64,000 bases of DNA from Sarcocystis neurona (taxonomy: Eukaryota > Apicomplexa > Conoidasida > Eucoccidiorida > Sarcocystidae), in contig KL647302.1 in the NCBI GenBank assembly GCA_000727475.1, forward strand, positions 685,449-749,448, read 5' to 3'. Positions 1-10,839 of the stretch are shown here, piece after piece; position 1 is the first letter of the stretch, and every line of letters begins with the position of its first letter. The notes beneath the pieces were generated by a model. It was not told the DNA's origin and did not search any database. It was given only the letters and a program-made list of their open reading frames with translations. A program made the position numbers and the translations under genes.

Positions 1-1430
1 TGGCTGCTGCTGCTGCTATCGTCACGGCTGCTGTTGCTGCTGCTGCCAGTGTCGTTACTGTCGCAGCTGCTGCTGCTGCTACTGCCCTCGCTGCTGGTGC
101 TGTCAGTGCTGCTGGAAGGCCCAGAGGCGCCGGTTGTCCACGGCGCATGCGAGCGGACGGTGTCACTGGGGCATCCTCCATATTCCCCGCTGTCGTCTAA
201 CGAACTGCTGCGGTTGACTCCCTTCTCCTGCGGTTGCTGCTGCTGCAGCGGCCCACATGAGAACGTTTGTCGCACCATGGCAGCACCATGGCTCCGCTGT
301 ACATAGCCCAGGTATGTTGCTGCTGCTGCTTCCCGTGCTCTAGCTGCTTTTGCTCTGGCTGCTCTTGCTGTGGCTGATGTTGTTCTAGCTGCTGAAGTTG
401 TCGACTGTTGTGCCTGCTGCCGCTGTCCTGGCTGCTGCTGCACTAACTGCGGCTGCTGCTACAACTGCGGCTGCTGCTACAACTGCGGCTGCCGCTATGA
501 CTGCTGCTGTTGTTATGACTGGGGCTGCTGCTATGGCTGCTACTGCTGCCGCTATGACTGCTGCTACTACTGCTGTTGCGGCTGCAGCTGGTGAGGTGCT
601 CAGACTGGTGCGGTACGGTCAGGAGCTGCTGCTGTTCTGACTGCGTTTGCCGCTGCAGGGATGGCTCCGCAGCGTGTGCTGCTTGTTGAATGCCGCTGCT
701 TTCTTGAGTGCTGGTAGTGCTTCCGCTCTCGCGTCGCCTCCTGCTGTGGCTCTGTTGCACCCACGTGCTTGTTGTCGTGCTGTTGTTGCTGGTGCCCTAC
801 CTGCCTCTGTCTAACGTGCTGTGGCTGGTGATGCCACTCCATCTGAGGCTCCGGCCTCTCCTTTCTAGGCGTCGTCCTTCCTGCTATCACCTGTGCACCT
901 TCGGACTTCTGTTTTCGTGCTGCCGTTGCTCCTGGCTCTCCGCGTGCTGCTGGTTTCTGCTGCGCACGTCGCTGCGAGTTTCGTTAGTGTCGGCGACGCT
1001 GCTGTTCCTGGTGCTGTCGTTCCGCCCGTTGTTGCTGCTGCTCTGGGTGCTCCTGCTGTTGCTGCTGCTGCTTTTGCTGCCGTTGCTGCTCCTGCTGTTG
1101 CTGCTCCTCCTGTCGTTCCGACTGTTGCTGCCGCTGCTGCTGTCGTTCCGACAGTTGCTCCTGCTGCTGTCGTTCCGACGGTTGCTGCTGCCGCTGACGT
1201 TCCGACAGTTGCTGCTGCTGCTGTCGTTCCGACCGTTGCTGCTGGTGCTGTCGTTCCGACGGTTGCTGCTGCTGCTGTCGGTGTTCTTGAGCTATTCCTG
1301 CTGCTGGGGTTGCTGTTGGGACGACTGCTGCGCTTGTGCTTGTTGCTGTTGTGATGCTGCACTAGCGCGGCTGCCCTCTCTGCTACTCTTGTGTTGCTGC
1401 TGCTGGGTGCGCTGCTGCCTCTGAGATACC
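1..1430 (+). repeat. CTG-repeat block
   Basis: Imperfect CTG/TTG/CTC triplets read on the plus strand (poly-Leu/Ala/Cys frames; poly-Gln/Ala/Ser on the other strand). Open frames abound in both directions but give only low-complexity peptides. No unique protein segment was found, so no gene is called here. Confidence 0.9.
1113..1275. repeat. 27/30-bp minisatellite inside the CTG block
   Basis: Six copies of a unit ending in CGTTCCGAC (at about 1113, 1143, 1170, 1198, 1225, 1251) joined by CTG/TTG triplets. On the minus strand it encodes a repeated peptide of the form ATVGTTAAA.; on the plus strand VVPTVAAA. Unit lengths differ by whole triplets. Confidence 0.85.
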
Positions 1431-1689
1431 CGTGCTCCGGCGCAGGGGCGAAGGGCTTGCACAACAGATAGTCTTGTGCGTTGCCGCGTCTACCAGTCGA
1501 AATGCAGCGACCTCAACGTTGCTCAACAGCAGCTACTTGACCGCAGCACGACGCGTCGCTGCAGCAGCACACCACGCAGGGGAGAGAAGCAGCACAACAC
1601 GGAGGGAGAGGAGCGGTGTGGCAACGCCGGTAGGAGCAGCTGTAACGAGACTTTGCAGAGCGTGGGCGGTCTGTCGCACAAGAATGTTT

Positions 1690-2600
1690 TGCCATGCCCA
1701 AGGTGAAAAGGCCGCTGCAACTCTCAGCGGCGCTGCTTGTACAACTAATGCTGCTGTGGTGCACTGCTCTTCCACGTGCGGCTGCTGCAGCCGCCTCTCC
1801 ACCTCGTCCTCCTCCTCCTCCTCCACGGGTGCCTGCCGCTCTTGCTGCTGGTGCTCCCGAGTCGGCTGTTGCTGCTGCAGCACCGACTCTCTCGTGCGGT
1901 TTTCAACACGCCGCAACCACCAACACCAAGTTTCCCGCTGCTCTTGTGCAGCAGCTACACCCAGAGACCTGCAGCTGGTACGTTGGTGGTGCTGCCGCTC
2001 TCTGCTGCTGCTTCCAGTTTATATGTTACTGCCGCGTCTGGTGTGCAGCAGTATCAGCTCGACAGCATGTTTAGCTCTATCGAGGTGGCTCCGAGCAGGC
2101 TCCGCTGCGGAACTGACGTCCACTCTTACTGCTCCTGCTGCTGCCGCAGTGCCGCTGCTCTTGACGGAGCACGCAGTGCCCGGGGGCTGGCGGCTCTCGC
2201 TGCAGATGCAAGCGTCATTTTCCGTGTCGTCGTGTTGTTGCTGGCAGCATGATCGGGCTTGTGCCGCAGCGTTTAATGGCGCGAATGTTCGGGGGTTACG
2301 TGCATATCTTAGTAACGACCGGCTTCGTTAGTTCCCCGTTCCGCGGCCGGGGCCCCCCTGCGCCGCACGCAGCCCGCTTTCCGCTGTGTGCGGCGATGGC
2401 GTACTGTTGTTGCACGGCTGCTGGCCCTGCTGCTGCTTCAGCTCTCCTGTGGCTTACTCGTGTGCTTTTCCCAGTGCTGCTGGCTCTGCTTCCTCCATCG
2501 CTGCTTCTGCAGCCCTCCCACCGCCGCTGGACGACTTGCCACTGCTACTGCGGCCGGTATCGTCGAGGGCCTGTGCGGCCTACAGAGGAGGGGGCCGCCG
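1690..2600 (+). repeat. CTG-rich low-complexity block
   Basis: CTG/TGC triplets interrupted by short unique sequence. Several plus frames are open, but all give Leu/Ala/Cys/Ser-rich peptide without recognisable domains. Nothing else is seen here. Confidence 0.8.
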
Positions 2601-2739
2601 TTGTTAACTAACTAGGTAGGCAGCTGCAAAATTCACCTGATATGTGTCGGCATGCTGCTAAGTCGCTTCTTTCTGGACGGCATATTATAGCAGCAGCGAC
2701 TCCTGTGTTACACACCTTTTTGGGGGTGCATGGGCATTG

Positions 2740-3530
2740 CATTCGTCGCCGCAGCAACTCTGCCGCAGCAGCAGCTGCTCATGTGTAGCCACAAGTGTCG
2801 CGGCGGCGTTGCGTCAGCTCGTTGTAGCAGCGGTTGCAGCCTCACGAGAAACGCCGTCGTCTCGGCGGAAACAGCACTCGCTGCGGATGGTTTAGTAGTC
2901 GCGAGAGTCGGACGACAACGCAGCACGGTGACACAGCAGCGGCAGCAGCAGCCGTGTGTAAAGAGCATGAGCAGCACACCGACAGCGGTGCACACGGAGG
3001 CGAAGTCAGCAGCAGCACACCACACCCCAGCAGCAGCAGAAGCAGCAGTGGTGGCAGCGGAAACAGCAGCAGCCAAAAGGCAGTAGCCGCAGGAGGGACG
3101 GAAGGGGCACCAGCGCCAGTAAGCATTAGCGCTCGAGCACCCAGCAGCAGCAGTGGCGACAGCGGAAACAGCAGCAGCAGTGAAGCGAGCAGGAGCAGGA
3201 GGGACGGAAGGAGCACCGGAGCCAGTAAGCAGTACCGCACGAACACGCAGCAGCAGCAGTGGCGGCAACGGAAACAGCAGGTGCAGAGAAGCGAGTAGCA
3301 GCCAAGAGGGGACGGGCGTTGGGCACTGGTGCCACTGGTATAGTAGCTGCTAGATCAGCCTCTAGAGGAGCGGCAGCAGCAGCAGCAGCAGCGACGGGTG
3401 CCGCAGCAGCAGCAGCGACGGGGGCAGCAGCAGCAGCGGCGACAGGAGCGGCAGGACCAGCCGTGTCAGCAGCAGCACCGCGGCAGCAGCCGCAGCAGCC
3501 AGACTAGCAGCACCAGTTGGCTAGCAGGAT
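2740..3530 (+). repeat. CAG-repeat block (polarity opposite to the preceding block)
   Basis: CAG/GCA/AGC triplets, with a 24-27 bp sub-repeat (GCAGCAG..CGACGGG) at about 3370-3450. Open frames read A/S/Q/R-rich on the plus strand. The CTG-to-CAG switch occurs near 2.6-2.7 kb. Confidence 0.85.
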
Positions 3531-4680
3531 CGAGCCCAGCTCGAACGGGCACAGCAAGAAGAGCAGAACACCAGCACACAGCGGGAGGCTTGGGTGCCGG
3601 CTGGACCGCTCGCGAGTTGGGGTAGGGCACACCGTGAAGAGTGACTCGCAGAAGCGGCAAGAAGAGAGGAACCGGGAGACGACTGCGAGCGGTAGCAGGT
3701 CCGAGTTCTGAACGTGAAAGTGTCTGAAGCAGGGGCGGCGCGCGGGCGTCTTTCTTTCTTTCTTTTCTTATTCATCTAGGAACTGATCCGTGCGGGCGTC
3801 GCTATTTTTCGTTAAGCGCTGTCGCTGCTTCAGGTGCTCATGCCAGTGCCGCGCTGCCGCACAGGGGGCTGCCCGTGGTGCTCCACCACCACCGGGGCGT
3901 AGTGGAAGATTGTGCTGCGCTTCTGAACACGAACAACTTCGAGAAGGCCGCTTCGCGCCGCTAATGCGGTAGCAGCAGCAGCAATTACAGTTTCAGACGT
4001 GCGTCTCTGCCGTCCACTGTGAAGGAAAGCTGCCGCTGGAGGAGGAAAACGCAACCGGGCCGCGCGCGCTTCTTGACTCGTGCTGCTGCCGCTTCGTCGG
4101 TTTTGCTCCAAGCTCGTAGCAGCAGAGCAGCTGCGGGAGTAGACACGCGCAGGCCTGGTGTGTCGAGCTCACCCTCCTCGAGCGCAAAGCGTCTGCAGAA
4201 AATCTGTTGTACCTACAGACGTCCGTAAATATCCCCCCCCCCCCCTCTCCGTCGGTTGTCGCGGTGGGTGAGAGGGGCTGAAGGAGAAGGCGTTCGGAAC
4301 GACGAGCTAGCTGTCTTTGCAATATTGCTCTCCTTGGCGGTGCCGTAGGCACCGTTATTGCTGCTGCGAGCGCAGGGGCGTCGAGGACTGCCGCATGCGG
4401 CTTCCTACCATGGGGAGAGCTGCAGTTCGTCTACACGCGCGTATGTTGCTGTCTGGCACTGTTGTGCGCGCGCGGCTCTATCCCGCGGTGCTTTCTTCGG
4501 CTGCGCAACCCTGCCGGGCTTGAGTTCCCCCTGCCTTCCCCTGCAGCAGCGGCGGGGACGCAGGCGCTAGGGATATGCAGCATATCTGCGGTTCCTCCCC
4601 TGCGGTGGTGACGTTGTCGACTTGCAGAGAAATTCTTCTTCTCACCCGGTCTCAGCTGCGTAGCAGCAACCGGAGGGCTG
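3531..4680. other. Mixed low-repeat spacer with a 13-base C run
   Basis: GC-rich DNA with little triplet repeat. A homopolymer of 13 C lies at 4233-4245. Short open frames in all directions show no recognisable protein. Confidence 0.5.
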
Positions 4681-4960
4681 GGGAAGGAGCTGAAGGCAGC
4701 AGTCACAGCAGCAGCCCCGACAGCGGCAGTGGGGTGGGGACTATTTCGAGCGGCAGCAGCGTCAGCGGCAGTGGCGGCAGCGACGACACATCAGCACCGG
4801 CAGTCGCAGCTTCAAGGAGCAGCTAGGTCAACGAGTGCAGCAGACGTTGCCAACACTGCAATAGGGGTGCGAGCGGCACATAGATATGTTAGCGACAGCC
4901 AGCGAGCAGCAGGGAGGAGCAGCAGCCGTAGCGAACAAGAGAGAAGAGCAGAGGAGGCCC
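4681..4960 (+). repeat. CAG-repeat block
   Basis: CAG/AGC/GGC triplets followed at about 5.1 kb by a switch back to CTG. The long plus frame 4729-6216 crosses the switch, changing from Ala/Ser-rich to Ala/Pro and then Leu-rich. That composition change argues against it being a real protein. Confidence 0.75.
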
Positions 4961-5109
4961 ACGTAAAAGTGCTGCGTTACCCCAGGGTGCTGAGAAAGAG
5001 CTTTGTAGCGGGGAAGCCCGGGCTACAGGTCTACAGAGTAGCGATGGAGAAACACCGCGGTGGCCGCGGGCCTGCCAAAGACGCCGCAGTGGCCGACTGT
5101 GTTGACGCT

Positions 5110-6470
5110 ACTCAGCCTTGCTGCCGCATGTCTTCTGCTCCTGCAGGTGCCGACGATGCTTCTGCTACTCCCGGCCCCGCCCATGCTGCTGTTGCTGCTA
5201 ACAATGACGTTGGTGGAGCAGCAGCTGAGACGGAGAAACCTGCTGCAAGTGTTGCCGCGTTGAGCGGGCGCGTTGCTACCACTACTTGTGCGCGTGCTGC
5301 TGTTGCTACTTCTCCTTCTCGTCTGCCTGCTGCTGCGTCGCCCGCGTCCTGTTCTGCTGACAGCAGTCCTGCTCCTGCTCCTCTTCTTTTTCGTACGACG
5401 CGTGGTGCTGCTAGTACTGCTGATCCGGCGAGCGACTATACTGCCGCTTCTCCTGCTGGTGCTCCTGCAGCTGCTCCTGCTGCTGATCAGTACACGAACA
5501 CTCCTGCAACTGCCTTTCGTCGTCGTCTCGCTGCGGCGCAAGGCGGTGGGGCAGCCGCAGCAAGTGGTGCTGCCGCTGCAGCCGACGCAGCAACCGGTGC
5601 GGCTGCTGCTGCTGTGTGCGACACGGGTGCAGTTGTGAGAGATGCAGCGGCTGCTGCAACCGCGGAGGTCGCTCGACGAGTGGTGTCTGGCCTGCAGGCA
5701 GCATCGCCTGAAGTCATCAAGGTTCTCTATAGTGATTTCCCCGCGCTCCCGGGTACAGAAGACGAGCAGCAGCATGCGACCTGGTCCCGTACAAATTTCC
5801 TTCTCGTAAGACGAAGCTGCTCAGTTGCTGTTGACGCTGGCTCGCTGATGCTGTTGCTGTTCCTGCTGCTGCCGTACTCCTACTCGTTGTTGGTCTTGCT
5901 GCTGCTGGTGTTCGTGCTGCTGTTGCACTTGCTGTTCTTGCTGCTGTTGCTGTTGTTGATATTCGGGCCAATGTTGTTGCCGTTAGTGCTGCACTTGCTG
6001 CTGCTGTGGCCGCTGGCGCTGCCGCCCTTGCTGCTGCTGCCGCCGAGGGTCCCGCCTCTGCGGCATTTCCCAATGATGCTACTGTGGCGGGTGATGCCGC
6101 TGCGATTGCTTCTGCTGTTACCGGCTCTCGCAAACTTGTTGCGAGTAGCCCTGCTGCTGCATTTCTTGCTGGTGGTGCTACTACCCGTCTTGTTGCTGTT
6201 GCTCGTGCTACGGTAACTTCTAAAGTTGCTCCTGCTTGTGTGCAGTAATTTCTGGTCGATTCTGGCTGACGCTGTTGCTAATGACGCTGCTGACGCTGCT
6301 GTTGCTGTTGACGCCCGTGTTGCTGCAGACGCTCGTGTTGCTGCTGGCGCTCATGTTGCTGCTGACGCTGCTGTTGCTTCTGACGCTCGTGTTGCTGCTG
6401 ACGCTTATGTTGCTGTTGACGCTCATGTTGCTGCTGCCGCTGCTGTTGCTGACTCTTTTTTTTAGGCATG
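5110..6470 (+). repeat. CTG-repeat block
   Basis: Dense GCTGCT/CTGTTG triplets. Frames on the minus strand read poly-Gln/Ser/Ala, and on the plus strand poly-Leu/Ala. No domain is recognisable. Confidence 0.85.
6275..6462. repeat. 18-bp minisatellite encoding a hexapeptide repeat
   Basis: About ten variants of GACGCTCGTGTTGCTGCT. On the minus strand it encodes QQQHER-type hexapeptides, and on the plus strand DARVAA-type ones. Some units change by single bases, giving H/K/G variants. Confidence 0.85.
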
Positions 6471-6629
6471 CATGCTGTGCAGCGTGGGCGCGGTGTGCTT
6501 GACAAGTGCCTTGGCAGCAGTTGGGACCCACGGCTGCTTTGCCGCTGTTCCTTACGCGTTGCTGGCGTTTTTTTGCCTCGCACCTGGCGTATATCACTTT
6601 GTTATCTTCTGTCTGGCGGCAGTGTCTCT

Positions 6630-7660
6630 GCTGCTGACACGCCTCAGCAGCAGCAGCGGCGGCCCTAAAGGCAGCAACAGCAGCAGAGGAACCAAGCAAG
6701 TCAGCTGAACGACGCCTTCCCCATACTTTTTGCAAGGGAAACCCCTCTGCATTTCTTCGGCGGGAGCGGAAGGAAGAGGAGGAGGAAAACAGCAGCAGAA
6801 GAGAAGCGCGCTGGAGGAAGCGGCTTCCTCACTCTCCAGCAGCAGCAGCAGCATCAGAGAAAGTCGAATGGACGGAGCCGCTGAAGGAGCTGTAGCGGCA
6901 ACGCAGTAGGGATGCTGCAGCAGTAGCAGATAAAGAAGGAAGAGGCAACGAACCAGAAAGCAACGCCCTGGTCCTACTGGGCAGGAGTCGCAGCTGCGGC
7001 AGATGCAGGAAGGCGCTGCCTCTCGCACACCCAAATCCGTCACAGCACCAACGGAGGGAGAGGCTCGTTTCTATGCGGCAGCGGGCAGCCGCAGCAGCAA
7101 GGAAGGCAGCAGCAGCAGGGGACGCAGCAGCAGCAGGGACTGAAAAATGGCTGCTCGTTTGGTGCGTAGCAGGAGGCAGCAGCAGCAGCGGCACGATAAT
7201 TGGCTTTGCCTCTTCTCGCAGTAAATCAGGCAGCTGCACCACCGATCACGTTATCGAAGCAGGGAAGGGGAGCGAGCAAGATCCGGCTGTTACTGCACTG
7301 GAGCATGGGAAGCAGGAGCAGCTGCTGCCGAAGAGACTGCCGGCTACGCAGCAGGAACAAGCAGTGGTAGCATCATCGGGGAAGGCAACTGTTGTGAAAG
7401 TGCTGCAGCAGTAGCACCGGGAAACTGAGGAAAACAATTTCTATGCGGCAGCAGCAGCCGAAACAGCAGCAGCAGCAGCCGAAGCAGCAGCTGCAGCACT
7501 AAGGGACGCAGTCATCGCTGTCACAGTAACGTCACCAGGCGGCAGAGCCAGTCTTGAGCAGCTGAACTGACCCGAGCAGCAGCACCTGCGTAAACAGCGA
7601 CACCAGCAGCTATTTTAGCCGCAGCAGGAGCAGTCCTCTGCTGCAGCAGCAGCGGCAGTC
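6630..7660 (+). repeat. CAG-repeat block
   Basis: CAG/AGC/GCA triplets directly after the CTG block that ends at 6462, so the two are arranged head to head around about 6.5-6.6 kb. Low-complexity frames only. Confidence 0.85.
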
Positions 7661-7949
7661 GTATTGTAGCAGCAACAGTGTGCCTTCACGGCGGAAGCAG
7701 CAGCCGTCGTTGAAGCAGCAGCGGGCGTTTATCTGCGACGGCAGCTGCTCATCGCAACTGCTGCGTTGTTGTACTGAGAACAGTAACGTCTTCTGTATAG
7801 GACACGCGCGGGAACAGCTGCGGCTCATTGGTCAGGAAGGCGAAGCAGCAACTGCCGTGACAACAGCGCGTGTGGCTGCGGTTCCTTCTTCTGCTGAAGC
7901 ACCAGCAGCAAAACAAATGCTGCTGCTGCAGCTTCTGGTCACTGCGCTG

Positions 7950-9300
7950 CGCACAAACAGCTCCTGCCGAAACGAGTACCGCTGCACTCATATACGCATG
8001 CAGAGACTCTGTAGACCTTGTCCCCGCGGATTCACTAATAGGCATACATATGTGTGGAGAGAGAGGGAGAGAATGAGAGAGGGGGAGAAAAGTATACACT
8101 CGTGATCACGTGGTGCATGTACCTGATGTCCCCATAGCGCTTATATATGACTATTGCTATATATATATATATGTATATTCTGTAGGTCTATGTATATATA
8201 TATTCTACACGGGGAGAGTAGGAGAAAGAGGGAGAGAGAGAGAGAAAGATATATATCTGTGTATACATGTGTATGCATGCATATACGTGATGTCCACGTA
8301 GTGTGTTCATATATTTATTATTGTATACATATATACATATAGAGATGCAGATACAGGCGTAGATTTAGCTATACATATAGTGTCGATGTAGACATAGGCA
8401 TATATTCTGTAGGTCCGCATATGTTCACGTGTCCACACAAGGCACACACGTACGTATGCATAAAAGTGAACGCATATATACACATGTATCTGCATGAGTG
8501 GATATACGGGAGTTGGACGCAGGCAGGCAATATTTATGAAATTGGTGCCGAAGGGCCGGTAGTGTGTGTTAGACGATCCTTCGCTGTAGCAGAGCCGTTC
8601 TCTGCCTGCAGGTCTGCAGCCGTGTCACGTCTCTCTGTGGCTGCGTAATTTTTGTCGAACGAGGAGGAGAGACCTTTTTTATCCTCGCCAAGAGTGTGGG
8701 TTCTACATGTGTCTGTACGTACGTGTGTAAGAAGGAACCGCACTGCAAGCAACCAGCGACTTCGCTTCTTGTCGCGAGGAGCCGTCTTCCTCTTCCTTGC
8801 TCAACTTGTCGTTCTATCTGTCTGCGCACACGTGCCAGTGTCTCGACTTGTCTACCCATATATATATGTATATGGGGCAGACCCTATCTGTGTGTAGATG
8901 TATACCTACGCGCCTGGTCGTATACGTGTACATATACATATATATACGTATACATGTGTGTATATATCTGTAGACGCGTTTGTTTGTATGTGTGCAGGTG
9001 TAGAGACGTGGATATATAGACATGCGCTCGCGTGTCTGGGTGTGGACTTGTCGAACTGTGTGTCCGCGCACATGCGATTGTTTTGTGACGATATTTGCTA
9101 GGGATACAGCTGATGCGTTGATGCAGTAAGTGCACATGTATATACATACACCTGGGGGGCGTATAGATATCCCTTCAGATGTACAACCTCGTATGCATAC
9201 GTATATGTATGTACATGTATGTATGTACGTGTACGTATGTACATGTATGTATCTGCACGTACACGTTGATATCTGTGTGTTTGGGAGAGAATATACGCAC
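7950..9300. other. Microsatellite-rich non-coding region
   Basis: TA runs (8158-8172), a GA run (8220-8250) and long alternating purine-pyrimidine stretches (TATACACGTGTATATG-like). A diverged duplication joins about 8118-8195 and 8283-8420, sharing GATGTCC and TATTCTGTAGGTC. No gene seen. Confidence 0.7.
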
Positions 9301-10640
9301 ATGTGTGTTTACAAAGGAAGACAGAGAGGGGACTTGATTCTTTGTGTATTTCCCGCGTGGCGACGTTGTCGCGCGCGTGCGTGCGGTCTTACAGTAGTGG
9401 GAGCTGATGATGGAGTGTATACGTACACCGTTGCTGTGTCTCCGTTCCTGTACGAAGGTGGTCGCGTATACAGCGGGACGTGCGCAGGTTCTCCGGACGG
9501 GAGCGAGAGATGGGGTGGAAGGGGCGACACTGGGTAGAAGAAGGCGGGGGCGGGGAACAGCAGGGCTATAAGGAAGAAACAACGTGGGCACACGGCAGTG
9601 GGAGCAGCACGAGTCGTAGCGTTGCGAGGAGACCACTAATCGTAGTGGTCTCCTCTGTGCGTGTGTTTGTGTGTGGGTGGGTGTGTGCGGAAACGGCGTT
9701 GTCATCAGGAGCAACAGGAGACGTGCTCCTTGTGGCTCTGACGATAGACTCTCGATTCAAGGAGGGTGGCAGGTGGAATCGTAATAGTCGTAGGGGGAGA
9801 GGACGCGTGTTGATAGTTGCAGTGGAGGTACGAATATAAACCAAGGTGGAACTGGTGGTATAGATTGGTGGGGGCAGAGTGGTGGAGTTGATGGTGATGG
9901 TGGGGTGGGGGTGGTGACATCGGGGGTGATGGGAAATTGGTGGTGGTGATGGTGTTGGTGACAATGAGGGTGGCGATGGTATATTGGTCGGGGTGACATT
10001 AGGGGTGGTGGCCGTAGAATAGTGGTGGTGACCACAGGAGGAGCGGCGATCGTGGGACTGGTCGCGGACGCGTAGTGGTGGTAGTGGTCGTTGCGGCAGT
10101 GGTAACGGTGGTGCTGGTGGTGGTTGGAGTAGTGCTGGTGGTGATTCGTGCAGCAGAAGTACGGCAAAAAGGGGCGAGCAGTCATGGTTGCTCTAGTGTT
10201 CGTAGTCATGGAAGGCTTGACGACGAGGGGCCTCGCCGGTCGTGAGGAGGCGTGCGCGTGTGTCTTCAGGGAAGATTGTCGTTGGTGGGGAAGTGAAGAA
10301 ATAAACCTGCATCCTTCGTTGCAGCACTCGTTCCAGCACAGAACTCGTAGTCGTCGCAGAAAGGCTACAAGATACCGCGCGTGGGTGGGATGATCAAGAA
10401 GGCAGTGCAAGTGGCCTCTTTCAAGTGACAAGGGAATAGCGCAACGCATTCACGTGTATCCTTGTAGTAGAGGATTTATAAATAAGCGTAGTATATGTAC
10501 TCCGCATATCAGCGTGTAGCATTTATAGTGTCGTGTACTGACTAGAGTAGAGCAGCTTTAGCGTAGTATATAGTGCGCTGTATATCGAATGTATTTTCAA
10601 TATAGGATCGCATTTCTACTGGCGTGCGCCCGTATTATTG
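9301..10640. other. G-rich, strand-asymmetric non-coding region
   Basis: From about 9840 to 10150 the plus strand is a nearly C-free run of GGTGGTGATGG-type sequence. Frames on the minus strand read H/P/T/S-rich low-complexity peptide. No gene is supported. Confidence 0.65.
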
Positions 10641-10646
10641 GGGGAG

Positions 10647-10838
10647 GATGATTGCGATAGTGGCAGTATCGGTGGTGTATGCACGCGGAGTATATATTCG
10701 TGTTAGTATGGTAGTACGCTGGTGGTTGTGGTAACAGAGGCGGTGCATGCACGATTAGTGTACATTCGTATTAGTATGGGAGTAGGATGGTGATAGTGGT
10801 TCTACGGTGGCGCACGCACGAATAGTGTATACTCGTAT
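10647..10838. repeat. Diverged ~66-bp tandem repeat, three copies
   Basis: Three successive copies, each containing GCACGCACGA/GCACGCGGAG and TATATTCGTGTTAGTATGG-like cores (centres near 10690, 10757, 10823). Copies differ at many positions, so it is old. Confidence 0.6.
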
Positions 10839-10839
10839 T

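Noticed and set aside
4729..6216. 495-codon plus-strand open frame
   Set aside because: It runs through CAG and then CTG repeat and changes from Ala/Ser to Leu-rich. Stop-free triplet repeat explains its length.
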